Source: Ariolimax columbianus
Taxonomy: Eukaryota; Mollusca; Gastropoda; Stylommatophora; Arionidae
NCBI GenBank assembly: GCA_036924085.1
Contig: JAVGWX010000007.1
Coordinates: forward strand, 35,984,953-36,048,952
Length of the DNA: 64,000 bases
Reading direction: 5' to 3'
Program-made: the position numbers and the translations under genes
In this document: in pieces, positions 13,601-22,633 of the stretch
Numbering within the stretch: position 1 is the stretch's first letter
Layout: the number at the start of each line of letters is the position of its first letter
Notes under the pieces: generated by a model
Seen by the model: the letters and a program-made list of their open reading frames with translations, nothing else
Databases searched by the model: none
What the model was told of the DNA's origin: nothing

Positions 13601-16600
13601 TCAACTTTAATTATTGTGGGATTTAAAATATTCAATGTCGGGACTTCAGACCTTTTGTATATTGAAATTCAGTCTAACTTGTTGACAATAGACACTCAGT
13701 TATTTCCGTCTTCTCTTGGATATGTTGATGTGTATGTATGCAAATAATGCAATGTTGTCTGCATATTCCAAGTCTTCAGTGTTAAAAACAATGTCCATCT
13801 TGCTCCTCTTGGGGTGTCCTCTGTGGTCTGTCACATCACCCAGTCAATGACGGTTAGCAGGGGAGTTGTTGATAAGGACATCCCTACCTTACTCTTGTTT
13901 TCACCTCAAAACCTTGGTCACTCTGTCCAACACTACATGTGTTTACAAGACCTAGTATAATACTTTATTATCCTCCATGGAACTACATTTCTATAATCTG
14001 TCCAGGCATATACTTCATGAAATTTGAGTCTATTAGGTGTTTTATGGTTAGAGTTAGTCATGCAATGTTGTAATTTTGTAATATTTCCACATTCTAATAT
14101 GTTACATTTTTGTTACTGCGGTCAATTTCTTTTTCTTATGTCTGACAAACATTAAAGCAATGGAAAGGCATTTGTCTGTTATGGGAGAACTATGAGCTAT
14201 ATGTGCTTGTAAAAAAAAATATAAAAAATTTACTGTGTTAAAACGCAATGATTGAACTATTTTTATAAATAAGTAAGCCAATCTTTGATAGCCAATGCTG
14301 CAATTTGATGTTATGTTAAGTTTACTAATAAGTAAGCCTATCTTTGACAGCCAATGCTGCAATTTGATGTTATTTTAAGTTTACTAATAAGTAAGCCTAT
14401 CTTTGACAGCCAATGCTGCAATTTGATGTTATGTTAAGTTTACTAATAAGTAAGCCTATCTTTGACAGCCAATGCTGCAATTTGATGTTATGTTAAGTTT
14501 ACTAATAAGTAAGCCTATCTTTGACAGCCAATGCTGCAATTTGATGTTATGTTAAGTTTACTATGTAAGCCTGTCTTTAACAGCCAATGCTGCAATTTGA
14601 TGTTATGTTAAGTTTACTAATAAGTAAGCCTATCTTTGACAGCCAATGCTGCAATTTGATGTTATGTTAAGTTTACTAATAAGTAAGCCTATCTTTGACA
14701 GCCAATGCTGCAATTTGATGTTATGTTAAGTTTACTAATAAGTAAGCCTATCTTTGACAGCCAATGCTGCAATTTGATGTTATGTTAAGTTTACTAATAA
14801 GTAAGCCTATCTTTGACAGCCAATGCTGCAATTTGATGTTATGTTAAGTTTACTAATAAGTAAGCCTATCTTTGACAGCCAATGCTGCAATTTGATGTTA
14901 TGTTAAGTTTACTATGTAAGCCTGTCTTTAACAGCCAATGCTGCAATTTGATGTTATGTTAATCTTTGGCAGCGGGTAACTGAGACGCTAGTCCAGTCAC
15001 TCACAACATACTGACAGGATGTTGCATCATGGTCAGACATAATACACAGGCCAAGACCTCAATCTCTTTTTCATGTAGTGCTCCCTGGAAGCAGGCTGGC
15101 TGGCGAGATGTGGATCGACGTGATCCCTGTAGGTAGTAGTGAGCATCACATAGATGAAGCTAAGCATAGCACAACCGTGATCCACCTTCATCAGCACGCT
15201 TGGGATGTAAGAAAAGCCACTATAACTTGCTACTTTATGTCCTTTTCAGGGCGCACAAAAGAGTAAACTTACTCATTGTGGGCATTAAACAACAACAACA
15301 ATAGACTCAGCATTGCTGCACTACATGCGGACCCATAGGTGCTTAGTTTCTCTCAGTATATGATGAAGGGTATGAATACTCTTGCTTCATCCTCTCAGGC
15401 GCCCCTCCCAATTACACCCAATCCTGCAATATGGGTGCCAATTTACTGATTGCAGTGTCCCAAAAAAAGTAAGATGGCCGCGCCTGAATGGCTGTGCTCT
15501 CGACTTGCTCCGGTGTTTGTGTCATTTTATGATGTTTGCTGGTTCCTGTTCGGTTTATAATTCACAACTCCTTCACCAGGTGGTATAAAGGACTTATTCT
15601 GTGGAATTGATATGCTTTCGATCGGTTATCCTGTTTGTTATGTTGCATTTCATGCCTGGCTTAAATCGTGGGAAACCCGTCCAAGATAGGGTTCAACGTT
15701 CTGCCTGACTGCACCCAGAATTCACTCCATGTTATCACTACTTAAGAACCTTCCTGCTCGGACTGAAGCCGCCTTTCTCTCGCCTCTTTTACTGGAGGTT
15801 ACATGATACCTCTCCCAACCTCGTATTTTCAGCAAAGCAAGGGCCAACCTGAGGTGGACACAATCCAGAGGTCTCGGGGGTGGAACATGAAAAAACAGGG
15901 AGTCAGACACGGAAAGATACAGAAAGCCTGACACAAACATTGGTCTAACTCATACTCCTTGTTGCCCTCATCCCAAGGCAGCGGAGTACTTGGCTCCACG
16001 AGGAGAGTCTAAGAATTTCGGCTGACATGCTGTGCATAAACATAGCCTTGGCAGTTGGACATGGTAGTGGTCGTTTGACGCAACGGACCTTTGACGCCTA
16101 AGCGAACATTATTAATGTCTCATAAGGTCATTGATTGATTTCAATATTTTGTATATATATCCAGCACCAGATTGGTATCTTGTCATTTGGCCCTAAAAGG
16201 AAGACTAAAATACAAAGGCAATAAGCTTGACCTAGCAGTGCAGTGGATGTGAGTGTACGATATGGTTCTTATCTTTGTTTTTATGGATTGTCTAGGTTTA
16301 CACATTGCTTGAGAGGAACAAGATGTCAAATGAGGAGTTGTCACTGGCCCTGTTTATAGTGCAGCACAGGAACGACAACATGGGGGAAGATGTGTTGAGC
16401 TACTGCACCGACCTACACACAGATTCTGCTGGGAAAGAGGTCAAAGTTGTAGACAAAATTGTGGAGCTCATGAAGTACACTGGCCATGTGAGTTATCCTC
16501 TCTTGTAAAATGGCAAGGCTGTCATTAGGATTATTTGCTGGTTAAATTAGTTGTTGAAGGCATCAAGGTCTCAAGTAGGAGATGTTATATTTTGTAACAG

Positions 16601-19600
16601 TGTTCTTGTTTGCAATTTTTAAAATCTATTTGTCTTTTCTGTCTGCCGTCTATCTAATCTAAAGGTTACAGGTGAGCGCTCTACTTCATCACTGCAGGTC
16701 TCTGCATATGGCTTGGTCTCTCTCTGTAGAACGGTATGCCGCCTGCTGAGAGCATCACACAAAGCATGAACTCCGTAGCTCCAATACATATACATACATA
16801 CGCATGCACATATATATGCACGCATGCACATATATATGCACGCATGAACATATATACGCACACGCAAAGAGAGCTAACAACCCTGTGCAAAGAAGGACAG
16901 ATTTTGTACACAAGTATAAATTTAATGAGAGTGAGAAGAAAGTTTCAACCCCACAACATTTATAAATAACACACGCGGAACACCACTGCACAATGAAGGT
17001 ATACGAAAGACCAAATGGCAAGAATATTTCCAAGAACTTCTCAAACCGGAAGGCACACAGAATAGCACTAGTTACAGACCAAGACACAAAGAGCAATCAT
17101 CATCATCAGTCCCGTAACCTAGAAGGTCGTTGAGGCACCGTTATTGCAGTTTGTCGAACCAGTTTCTGCCATACGTCTTGATTTGTCACCAAGGTATTAG
17201 TTTCAGCAATAGACCTTCCTGTCCGCTCTTTTATATTGTCCTATCTGTTTTTGGTCTCCCTCTTCCACGCTTCCCAGGCACAGTGCTTTACAGGATGGTC
17301 TTAGTCAACCCACTGATCGTGATATATGTCCATACCATGTCAATTTTCGTGTTTTTACTATAGTCAATAAGTTTTTATATTGACCTGACTCCTTCCTAAC
17401 AGTTTCAAGAACACTCGTTTGTAACGCAATTCAAATATGAAATGCCAAGAATTCTTTGCAAGCATCGCATTTCCATTGCGCAAATTTTACAGTCTAGGGC
17501 GGCGTCAGAATCCAAGTCACACGCGTAGGGGAATAACGAGGTGACCATTGCATACATTAAAGTCAGCTTCGATTTAAGGATAATGTTCTTGTCTTTCCAG
17601 ATTATTCACAGTCTGGTCAGGGCGACTATGGCTATCGCAGTTCTTGATTTGATGTCTGCTCTAGACCCCTCCACATTCATTTCTGCTCCCAGATATTTGA
17701 ATTGTGTAACACTTTCCAGAGGTTCATTTTTGACCATAATCGGGTTTAAAACACCCTCTGGGGCATTGACCATGACCTTACTCTTCTCTGTACTGATTTC
17801 CATCCCAAATTTCTGGGCAGCATTGTCCAGGTTTGCGACTAGGTTCAAGTTCAAGCTCTTTTCCAACCAGACCGGTAATGTCGTCGGCAAACCGGAGGTT
17901 GGTGAGTATGTATCCACCTATACTGACCGTCCCTACATGGTCATCCAATGCTTCTGACATAATCCGTTCTAGAAAAACATTGAAAAGTGTCAGAGAGAGG
18001 AGACACCCCTGACGAACGCAGATTGTCGTGCTGAACCACTCACCTGTGGTCCCATAAAGAGCAATATGAACCATTAATACTGCAACATGAAATTGAAGTT
18101 ACCTTAAAAACACTCCATGAAACAAAGCACTGGGCCGTTTGAAATTACAACCGAAGCAATTCGAGCTTGCAGTAATACAGGAGTAAACTGACTGTAATAG
18201 AATTTTCACAGCAGCGTGGAGAGACAGCAGTCCCTACTGATTGACAAAAGGCCATAATAGTGCAGATTTTGGAAAAAGAAGGGCAAGAAAAAGGACTGAC
18301 ATCTACAGAGACATCTCGCTCTTAGGTCCCACAAGTAAAACCTATGCAAAAATCTTAGACCAAAGAATAAGCCCACAGCAGAACCACAATTAAGTAATGC
18401 ACAGTTTGGATTCCAAAAAGGGATGGGATGCACAGATACTCTTGTTTAGCCTAAGACAAGCAAGTGAAAGTACAATAGAATACGGTAGACAGCTAAACAT
18501 AGTTTTCATTGATCAAAAAGCAGCCTTCGAAATAGTGGACACAAACTCTGGTCTGCACTAGAAGACTACAAAGTACACGGGCAGTCATTAGATAATGTGA
18601 GAGTCCTGTACCAAATAAGCCAAAGCATAGTCAGAACATCTGATGGCCCTACAGATGCATTTGAGATTACTACCGGGTACTGGAGTCAGATGCGGCTGTA
18701 TTTTATCACCATTTCTATTCACTACCTACATGGACAAAATAACATCAGAAGCAAACTATGAGGAAGTTACTTTTTGTAGATGATCAATGTCTAATGTACG
18801 AAGATGAAAGTGACTGACTAGATAATTACTTAATACAACATGACGATCAGTACATCAAAGACAGAAACTATGAAAATTGGCAGATCACCAGTCCCTCTAA
18901 CCATTCATGTCATTGACAACAGGCTCAAATAGATATAAGAGTTCAAGCACCTGGGAAGTATTTCCACCGAGGATGGAAGATTGGACAAAGAAATCAAAAC
19001 CAAATGTCAAAAAGCAAGTTCAGTGACAACTGTCACCACTACTCAAACATCGGAACATCAGTATAGAAACAAAACAACAACTGATAAATACTATTTTCTT
19101 ACCAACTCTGCTATCAGTGTCAAACCTGACCTCTGTCCAAGACACAGGAAAAGTAAATTTCGGCCTGTGAAATGAGATGCCTGAGAAAAGTCATCCACAT
19201 AACCAGACTAGACAGAATGAAAAATACAGACATAATATACAAAATTGTGGGAACAACATCCTCTCAAGAATGGTCATTTCATGAGAAGGAAACTAGATCA
19301 GCTGCCATTAAAACAAAAGACAGAAGGAGATTGGGGTTTCCAGCCAAGGGAAGACCGCGGGACAATTGGATAGACAGCATCAGAGACATCCTATGGCAGC
19401 ATGGGCTCACAGTAACACATCTGGCCCAAGATTGAGACGTGCAAGCCGTACTTCAGAAGGTACAGAAGGGATGACTTATGCATGAGTGGATAGCAGCTGT
19501 TAAGGCATCAAAACTCCAGGGGTTGACATGGATCTACTGTCCTGGACATGCTGGGGTTCAGTGCAACGGCAGAGCTGCCATCTTGGCTTTACAAGCTCCC

Positions 19601-21007
19601 ATCATTGGCACGTTAGTGATGGATAGGAATTACATTTTGAAATAATCAATGACCACTGCAATAGATGAAGCAGCAATCCACAGACTGCAAAGTTTTGACA
19701 TAAACGTGGTTCGAGCGTAGTAGGGTGCATGAGAGGACGGAGCAAGAGAGTGTACAACCAGCGAGCTACAGGGAACATCAACATCCAGACCCTGCACCAT
19801 TTGCTATGGGTATGCCTGGAGGGCTGTGACGTTCGTTGATTCTTAGAAACAGATTGAGTGAAATCTACAGCTCTTCACTATGCTTCACGTGGAAGGATAA
19901 GGACAAGTAAGTTTGAAATATGATATCAAGTTATCCCATGAGTGCATGGCTCAGTCACCATATGTTCTGTTCATTGTCTCTGCAGTTCTCACATTTGATC
20001 TTCAGTTGTATGAGGCGTGTTCAAACGAAACCGGACCTAACTGCACCAAGTGAACATACGTACGATGCGCACGGTTACGTCACTTCTGATGTAAACAGCA
20101 CATACCAACCGTCAAGTTTGCAAAATTTCATTATCCTCCAACTCATAGTTTCCACAACACACCGTTTAAAACATGGCGGGGGTGATACGGAATCTGTCAA
20201 AAGTTGATCAGTGAGCGGTGATTCGGTTTCTAACAGCTGAAGGATGTTGACCAGTTAACATTTCTCGCAGAATGCAGGCAGTGTATGGTGACAAAAGTGG
20301 GGCGAACGTAAGCTCCGGCGACTGTCCTCCCGAATTGCTGCATCAATTATGGCGATGGCATCTTGCGACGCAAGAAAAAAGGCATGACCTGGTCTAGGAA
20401 GATCTTTCGTTAACTCGTGTCCTTCTTTAAACATCATTGTCCAGTTCTTCACTGTTGTCTTCGACACCATACACTGCCTGCATTCTGCTGTGGAAACTAT
20501 GAGTTGGAGGATAATGAAATTTTGCAAACTTGACAGTTGGTATGTGCTGTTTACATCAGAAGTGACATCATGTGCATCGTACGTATGTTCACTTGGTGCA
20601 GTTAGGTCCGGTGTCATTTGAACATGCCTCGTATATCCCCCACTTATTGTCTCTGTCATGTCTCTTTCCATGTGTTCTTTGACTTTCATCTTGTCCATTT
20701 GTCATGTTGGTTTTTATGACATCTATGATTGGTTCTCATTTATGCCCAAGATTGTTTTTCTTTTTTTGCACAGTTGAAAGCTGCAGAAGATTTCCCTAAA
20801 ATTGAATTACCCAAGCTTCCTGTCACAGGCTATGACCTAACGCAGAATGAGGTGCCCAGAGGCCCAAAGTTTGCCAGCACACTCAATGAGCTACGGAAAA
20901 TATGGAAGGAAAGCGGATATAAACTAACCAAGGAAGATCTGATTGAGAAAATACCTTTTGTTTTAGAGAATCTGCCTCAAAATGTTAAGAAAATCAAGAA
21001 AAAGTGA
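1094..21007 (+). CDS. TRNT1: CCA-adding tRNA nucleotidyltransferase 1, complete 8-exon gene
   Basis: This enzyme adds CCA to the 3' end of cytosolic and mitochondrial tRNAs. Exons: 1094-1660, 4663-4792, 5525-5651, 6437-6522, 10203-10310, 11020-11132, 16296-16487 and 20774-21007. Every intron is GT..AG, the phases agree, and the joined length is 1557 nt (518 residues plus stop). Seen motifs: GGAVRD at residues 134-139 and the metal-binding DID at 148-150 (motif A of class II nucleotidyltransferases), [10 protein letters not shown] at 222-231 (motif B), [12 protein letters not shown] at 265-276, and [13 protein letters not shown] from 306. The family is usually about 430 residues; the extra length is an N-terminal extension of about 100 residues rich in Ser, Arg and Cys with no acidic residue before 38, consistent with a mitochondrial presequence. 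An in-frame TAG at 1085-1087 fixes Met1 as the first possible start. The introns are full of LINE and SINE debris, but no exon is broken. Assignment is by recognition of family motifs. Confidence 0.96.
1687..2035 (-). mobile_element. retroposon family C copy in TRNT1 intron 1
   Basis: It starts with a GTTG-ATGCCCA junction (the 3' end on the minus strand) and ends near GACGTTAGTCTTCCTCCCC. It shares its body (GATGAAGGTGAACC, CTATGCTTGGCTTCATC, TTTCCAGGGAGGGCTAC) with copies at 6757, 14973 and 51566. Copy 51566-51915 proves retroposition by its direct repeat. Confidence 0.75.
2185..2290 (-). mobile_element. tRNA-like SINE head, degraded
   Basis: The minus strand contains GTGTGTTCAAAACC, resembling a Pol III B box, about 40 bases after an A-box-like segment. 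A similar piece occurs at 27066-27125. It is short and weak. Confidence 0.4.
2400..3140. other. TRNT1 intron 1 sequence, nothing recognised
   Basis: I see no exon, LINE motif or tandem array in this stretch. Confidence 0.5.
3150..3905 (-). mobile_element. RTE-like LINE reverse transcriptase C-terminal fragment
   Basis: The minus strand encodes a post-catalytic RT segment ([18 protein letters not shown], then [17 protein letters not shown]) and, further on, [10 protein letters not shown] and the GRWIDD region. The same order occurs in the plus-strand copy at 33950-34640. A 46-bp segment is tandemly tripled at 3460-3597, breaking the frame. Confidence 0.75.
3460..3597 (-). repeat. 46-bp tandem triplication inside a LINE fragment
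   Basis: GTCTGTCTTTCCTGG recurs at 3462, 3508 and 3554. The related LINE copy near 34320-34355 has one unit. Confidence 0.85.
4168..4350 (-). mobile_element. retroposon family C copy, internally deleted
   Basis: It starts GTTGTTGTTGTTGAATGCCCAC and retains the CCAGCTGTTTCCAGG and GACCCTGACTAACATG segments of family C. The central half is missing compared with 51566-51915. Confidence 0.75.
4663..4792 (+). CDS. TRNT1: TRNT1 exon 2 (residues 190-233)
   Basis: The acceptor is GCGCAG|GAG and the donor is CTGG|GTGAGT. It encodes the RIDVVTDGR strand and the [10 protein letters not shown] motif that contacts the nucleotide and metal site. It ends after the first base of a Gly codon. The longer open frame continuing to 4893 is intron read-through. 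Confidence 0.94.
4850..4990 (+). mobile_element. tRNA-derived SINE head
   Basis: TTGGCAGAGTGGTTAGACA (A box-like) is followed about 35 bases later by CCAGGTTCATGG (B box-like). No second copy is seen in the window. Confidence 0.55.
5005..5467. repeat. direct duplication (about 5005-5152 and 5315-5467) flanking a LINE tail
   Basis: Both copies contain TTCTAG(G/A)TGGTTATTATTCTG and ATTAGAATATGGACATCCAG in the same order with moderate divergence. Between them lies a LINE zinc-finger tail. Confidence 0.75.
5157..5282 (+). mobile_element. LINE C-terminal zinc-knuckle fragment
   Basis: The plus strand reads [18 protein letters not shown], the C-x3-C ... IGLYSH-x-C signature at the end of many invertebrate LINE ORF2 proteins, then a stop. 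A related tail is at 41112-41318. Confidence 0.65.
5525..5651 (+). CDS. TRNT1: TRNT1 exon 3 (residues 233-275)
   Basis: The acceptor is CCAG|GTTTTG and the donor TTCAG|GTACTT. It encodes the [11 protein letters not shown] strand and the [15 protein letters not shown] helix, the most conserved stretch of the neck domain. It begins with the last two bases of a Gly codon and ends two bases into an Arg codon. Confidence 0.95.
5840..6115. repeat. 39-bp minisatellite in TRNT1 intron 3
   Basis: About seven units containing CCAAAATATGGTTTC and CTCTTTCTGACAGT. The unit is a multiple of three without stops, so a spurious open frame with a 13-residue repeat appears; it is not taken as a gene. Confidence 0.95.
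6437..6522 (+). CDS. TRNT1: TRNT1 exon 4 (residues 275-304)
   Basis: The acceptor is TACCAG|GTTT and the donor ATCAC|GTAAGT. The 86-nt exon encodes [20 protein letters not shown], matching the neck segment after the RYFRF motif. It ends one base into an Arg codon completed by exon 5. Confidence 0.93.
6757..7093 (+). mobile_element. retroposon family C copy
   Basis: It begins GGAGGAAGACTAACGTCTGG and runs through CACCTTCATCAGCAC and CACAAAAGAG to GCGGGCAC, the reverse of the copy at 1687. Its (AAC) tail is lost where a minus-strand SINE A abuts at 7094. Confidence 0.75.
7094..7280 (-). mobile_element. SINE family A copy
   Basis: The minus strand starts AGGGGACGGCGTGGGCAAGT (A-box area), then GGTGCTGGGTTCGCTCC (B box) and the common body. 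It abuts the family C element with no spacer. Confidence 0.75.
7285..8203 (+). mobile_element. I/jockey-like LINE reverse transcriptase, degenerate
   Basis: With frameshifts the plus strand retains [18 protein letters not shown], an SAYRKNH box, a [13 protein letters not shown] region and finally YLGVKLD at about 8180. The order matches the better-preserved LINE at 58955-61451. It resumes after a SINE B insertion at 8204-8522. Confidence 0.8.
8204..8522 (+). mobile_element. retroposon family B copy inserted in LINE
   Basis: The body contains GCAGCGGTCAGTGACCC, GATAACAGGCTGCAACAG, GCTAACCCGGTAC and a GCCAAGCCAAGCC tail. It is flanked by diverged direct repeats, AAGCTAGACAAG (8192-8203) and AAACTAGACCAG (8523-8534), and removing it reconnects the YLGVKLD..RLIWK reading of the host LINE. 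Confidence 0.85.
8535..9237 (+). mobile_element. I/jockey-like LINE continuation with second SINE B insertion
   Basis: It resumes with [13 protein letters not shown] and [10 protein letters not shown], the segment also seen at 60175-60372 (minus). At 8681-8844 a 5'-truncated family B copy interrupts it, between direct repeats GGAGTATG (8673-8680 and 8845-8852); the LINE then continues with a conserved VLEYG-type junction. Confidence 0.75.
9238..9672 (-). mobile_element. tRNA-derived SINE family D copy
   Basis: Read on the minus strand, the head is GTCTCGAGGTAAAGTC followed by GTTCGAATTACAG (A and B boxes), then a body with GAGCACGTTAAAAATT and a 3' part with AGATGGCACCTAAC. Copies are at 30555, 47560 and 63655, all on the minus strand. 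Confidence 0.8.
9673..9920 (+). mobile_element. RNase H-type LINE C-terminal tail
   Basis: The plus strand reads [16 protein letters not shown] and, in a shifted frame, TPEHIQNC with YRDLRCQTW, the HxxC-type tail that follows RNase H in this LINE group (compare 58976-59257). It abuts the SINE D head. Confidence 0.7.
9934..10075 (+). mobile_element. small RTE-like LINE RT fragment
   Basis: It reads [20 protein letters not shown] then [11 protein letters not shown], the segment just after the RT catalytic motifs (K-T-K...F-x-L-G). Confidence 0.65.
10203..10310 (+). CDS. TRNT1: TRNT1 exon 5 (residues 304-340)
   Basis: The acceptor is GAATAG|GTGTTT and the donor TTTATAG|GTTAGT. It encodes [14 protein letters not shown], which belongs to the conserved nucleotide-recognition region of class II enzymes, followed by the body-domain helix. 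It lies 3.7 kb from exon 4, beyond an intron packed with LINE and SINE remains. Confidence 0.93.
10348..10872 (-). mobile_element. SINE family E copy expanded by an internal minisatellite
   Basis: The ends match the copy at 24001-24297: TGCCCATTACAAGCAATGATGG on the left, and TTTCGTTCATTGCGCC then TCTCGACTACAGCGACCCC on the right (tRNA-like head on the minus strand). Its internal TGATGATGTAACTTG segment is present ten times. Confidence 0.8.
10408..10647. repeat. 24-bp minisatellite, 10 units
   Basis: Ten near-identical units GATGATGTAACTTGTACTGT plus GTTT. It lies in TRNT1 intron 5, just after exon 5. The unit occurs once in the other SINE E copies. Confidence 0.97.
11020..11132 (+). CDS. 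TRNT1: TRNT1 exon 6 (residues 340-377)
   Basis: The acceptor is TTTTTCAG|GTCTG and the donor GCAGAT|GTAAGG. It encodes [16 protein letters not shown] and the body-domain helix ending LDDEAD. The region is less conserved, but phase and order fit exactly. It ends in phase 0. Confidence 0.9.
11265..11690. repeat. 141-bp tandem triplication in TRNT1 intron 6
   Basis: AATGAATAAATCAAGTTAAA recurs at about 11265, 11406 and 11547 with few substitutions. The right edge of the unit matches the tail of the adjoining LINE fragment. Confidence 0.95.
11618..12000 (-). mobile_element. RTE-like LINE C-terminal fragment
   Basis: The minus strand reads [15 protein letters not shown], the RRxLxWxGHVxR signature after the RT domain, then [13 protein letters not shown] at its 3' end, which runs into the 141-bp repeats. 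Confidence 0.7.
12290..12690 (-). mobile_element. RTE-like LINE C-terminal fragment
   Basis: The minus strand carries the segment [17 protein letters not shown] (a GRP-x-x-T-W-R-R box) with several stops. Confidence 0.6.
12700..13365. other. TRNT1 intron 6, AT-rich, nothing recognised
   Basis: Apart from a short CA run near 13115-13132, I see no gene or repeat family. Confidence 0.5.
13370..13925 (-). mobile_element. LINE reverse transcriptase fragment, degenerate
   Basis: On the minus strand a QGCLLS-like box is followed about 100 bases later by [12 protein letters not shown], the catalytic YADD box with D to N, then the post-catalytic segment with several frameshifts. Confidence 0.7.
14275..14965. 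repeat. 59-bp minisatellite with a 351-bp higher-order period
   Basis: About 12 units containing AGCCAATGCTGCAATTTGATG. Two units carry the same 3-bp-shorter variant (TTTACTATGTAAGCCTG) at 14561 and 14912, 351 bp apart, which equals five 59-bp units plus one of 56. Confidence 0.95.
14973..15303 (+). mobile_element. retroposon family C, near full length with (AAC)n tail
   Basis: It begins GCGGGTAACTGAGACGC and ends CATTAAACAACAACAACAA, in the same order as the reverse of 51566-51915. It abuts the 59-bp array. Confidence 0.8.
15304..16295. other. TRNT1 intron 6 sequence, nothing recognised
   Basis: Mixed composition, with small open frames on both strands that show no family motif. Confidence 0.45.
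16296..16487 (+). CDS. TRNT1: TRNT1 exon 7 (residues 378-441)
   Basis: The acceptor is TCTAG|GTTTAC and the donor GGCCAT|GTGAGT. It is 192 nt, 64 codons, phase 0 at both ends. It encodes a helical part of the C-terminal body/tail domain ([17 protein letters not shown]). Confidence 0.9.
16780..16870. repeat. alternating TATATATGCACGCATGCACA repeat
   Basis: An 18-20 bp unit of alternating purine and pyrimidine, repeated about four times. Confidence 0.85.
17095..18075 (-). mobile_element. LINE 3' portion: RT palm/thumb and 3' UTR
   Basis: On the minus strand: [20 protein letters not shown], then [13 protein letters not shown] (the catalytic F-A-D-D), [12 protein letters not shown] and FKYLGAEM, and finally a 3' UTR-like tail. 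This is one of the better preserved RT cores here. Confidence 0.85.
18240..19480 (+). mobile_element. RTE-like LINE reverse transcriptase, degenerate
   Basis: The plus strand retains FGFQKG, a LRQASE and [12 protein letters not shown] box, [19 protein letters not shown], then [20 protein letters not shown] and [11 protein letters not shown]. Many stops and shifts. Confidence 0.8.
19480..19850 (+). mobile_element. RNase H-like fragment
   Basis: It reads [19 protein letters not shown], matching the last catalytic-domain block (W-x-x-GHxGxxGNExAD) of retroelement RNase H, with E and D lost, then GTLVMDRN. A second copy is at 40515-40725. Confidence 0.65.
20009..20633. mobile_element. mariner-like DNA transposon remnant with about 145-bp inverted arms
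   Basis: Left TATGAGGCGTGTTCAAACGA and, on the minus strand from 20633, TACGAGGCATGTTCAAATGA start two inverted arms that stay alignable for about 145 bp. Between them the minus strand encodes a mariner-type HTH segment ([37 protein letters not shown]). The DDE catalytic region is absent, so it is non-autonomous. Confidence 0.8.
20774..21007 (+). CDS. TRNT1: TRNT1 exon 8, C terminus and stop
   Basis: The acceptor is TTGCACAG|TTGAAA. It encodes residues 442-518, with [11 protein letters not shown] and [17 protein letters not shown], the tail-domain signature of animal TRNT1, and a Lys-rich C terminus before TGA at 21005-21007. It starts only about 140 bp after a mariner remnant. Confidence 0.95.
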   Translation: MKAAEDFPKIELPKLPVTGYDLTQNEVPRGPKFASTLNELRKIWKESGYKLTKEDLIEKIPFVLENLPQNVKKIKKK

Positions 21008-22200
21008 TTATCGTTCAAGAAGTCTAATTTAATTACAGATATGCAACTCTTTCCATTCTGCACTAATTTTGCCAGTCGTGTTTCTCTGTCTGGGTTAATT
21101 GCGGGAATTCCATACGTCAAACTTTTATTTAATATAAAATGGATTAGTATTGAACAAATTGAGCTGCAATTACGATCTAAACATCGCAAGAAACAATTAA
21201 ACTATCTATGATATGAAACATTCATTATCAAATTATATATTATCATGAAGCTTTAAATGACATTAATGTGGATGTGAAAATATTTTTGGACTCACCACAT
21301 TGGGTGCTTCGCCAATATATCCATCAGTTCTTTTACACATACCTTACGTATTACGTGTCCCAGTCAACATCTGAATCTGGTGTGTGTTGATTATCCATGA
21401 CTAATCATTGGACTGATCAAATAATTAAAATAATTTCTTGGATGTTAAAGCCTAAATTTTCTCCCAACATATATAATTCAACTTTCAAAGATTGTAACTT
21501 TCACAAATTTATACCTGCCGTAAATAACTTTTACAGTTAATAGCCAGTTGCGCATGTTCAGATTTCAACCATTGTTTAGGGCTGTTAAAAAAAAAAAAGA
21601 AAAGAAATTGCACGAACGAAATCACAAAACGCAAACACGTTTCTGTTATGGTTGTAGCTGTGGCGGTTTTGGTCGCTTACGTGCTGGAAAGGGTTAAAAA
21701 CCATTGGTGTGTGCCACTCACTTTCTTAGCTCCATGTTTGTTTGTTTATGTTAACTGCATGTGAACATATTTTTGTATAGAATGTTAAGAATCCGATGGA
21801 TTCATGGGTCAGTGCACAAAAGCAGTTCATCACTTTGGCTGCATCAAATATTTGCTCTGTGTTCCCTTTGTAACCAAACTGTGCATTGAGTAAGCTATTT
21901 GTATTCAAGTGAATAGTAACTTATTGAATATGTGTAGGCCAATGTCTGTTCAGTACTGTTGGCAACACATTTTCATTTAACAGATGTTGCCTTTTGGCAG
22001 AGAAGGTTGAAAGACTTGTTTTAAACAAAAGTCAATGCATGTTTCATGCACCAATGAGTGTTGCACTCTCGTACAATTTCTGTATAGTCTTTACCAAAAA
22101 GAGTTCAAATCAGTTAATTCTTAAAAACTGTATTTAAAAACTATTTAGTAGTTTGTAGCATTTAATGACAAAAATTTGTTGTATTTTTGTTAACGCTGTG
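21008..22200. other. TRNT1 3' flank, AT-rich, no gene
   Basis: It holds the TRNT1 3' UTR of unknown length and AT-rich intergenic DNA. Confidence 0.5.
21196..21201 (+). promoter_or_regulatory. candidate TRNT1 polyadenylation signal (ATTAAA)
   Basis: ATTAAA lies 189 bp after the TRNT1 stop in AT-rich sequence. No canonical AATAAA is seen nearby; an AATATA variant at about 21132 is an alternative. Confidence 0.35.
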
Positions 22201-22216
22201 TTACCCCACACGTTTC

Positions 22217-22519
22217 TTAAAATGTTCTTTCTTGTATGTTGTTTGAACCCATAATGGAGTTTTCTCTGGTCATCATTCTGTGAAGAGTCTCTGTTGGCTT
22301 TTCCTTTCTTTCTGCTGCCAACTGAACCCGCATAACTGCCTGTAATGGGAGTCTATTGCTATTCATTCTAAGCACATACCTGATGTAGGTCCACCATTTT
22401 TTGCTATGATGGTAGAAACACCTTGCTGGTTGTTGACTTCTCTTTATTAGATTGTTGGTCTTAAAATCTTCCCTGCCAGTGTTCAAACAGTTTTCTAAGA
22501 CATTTATTTTCAAAAGCAT
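22217..22519 (-). mobile_element. RTE-like LINE C-terminal fragment
   Basis: The minus strand reads KKWWTYIRYVLRMNSNRLPL and a degraded GRPKETL box. The closest relative in the window is the plus-strand fragment at 24499-24815. Confidence 0.75.
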
Positions 22520-22633
22520 TCAGTTTGTTGTTGATTACTTTATAAATAATAAAAATGTCAGTAGGTAGACGATTCACTATTTGTATTTGTTCGAATAACC
22601 TTTTCGCATTCAACCGAATATGACTTGGATTCA

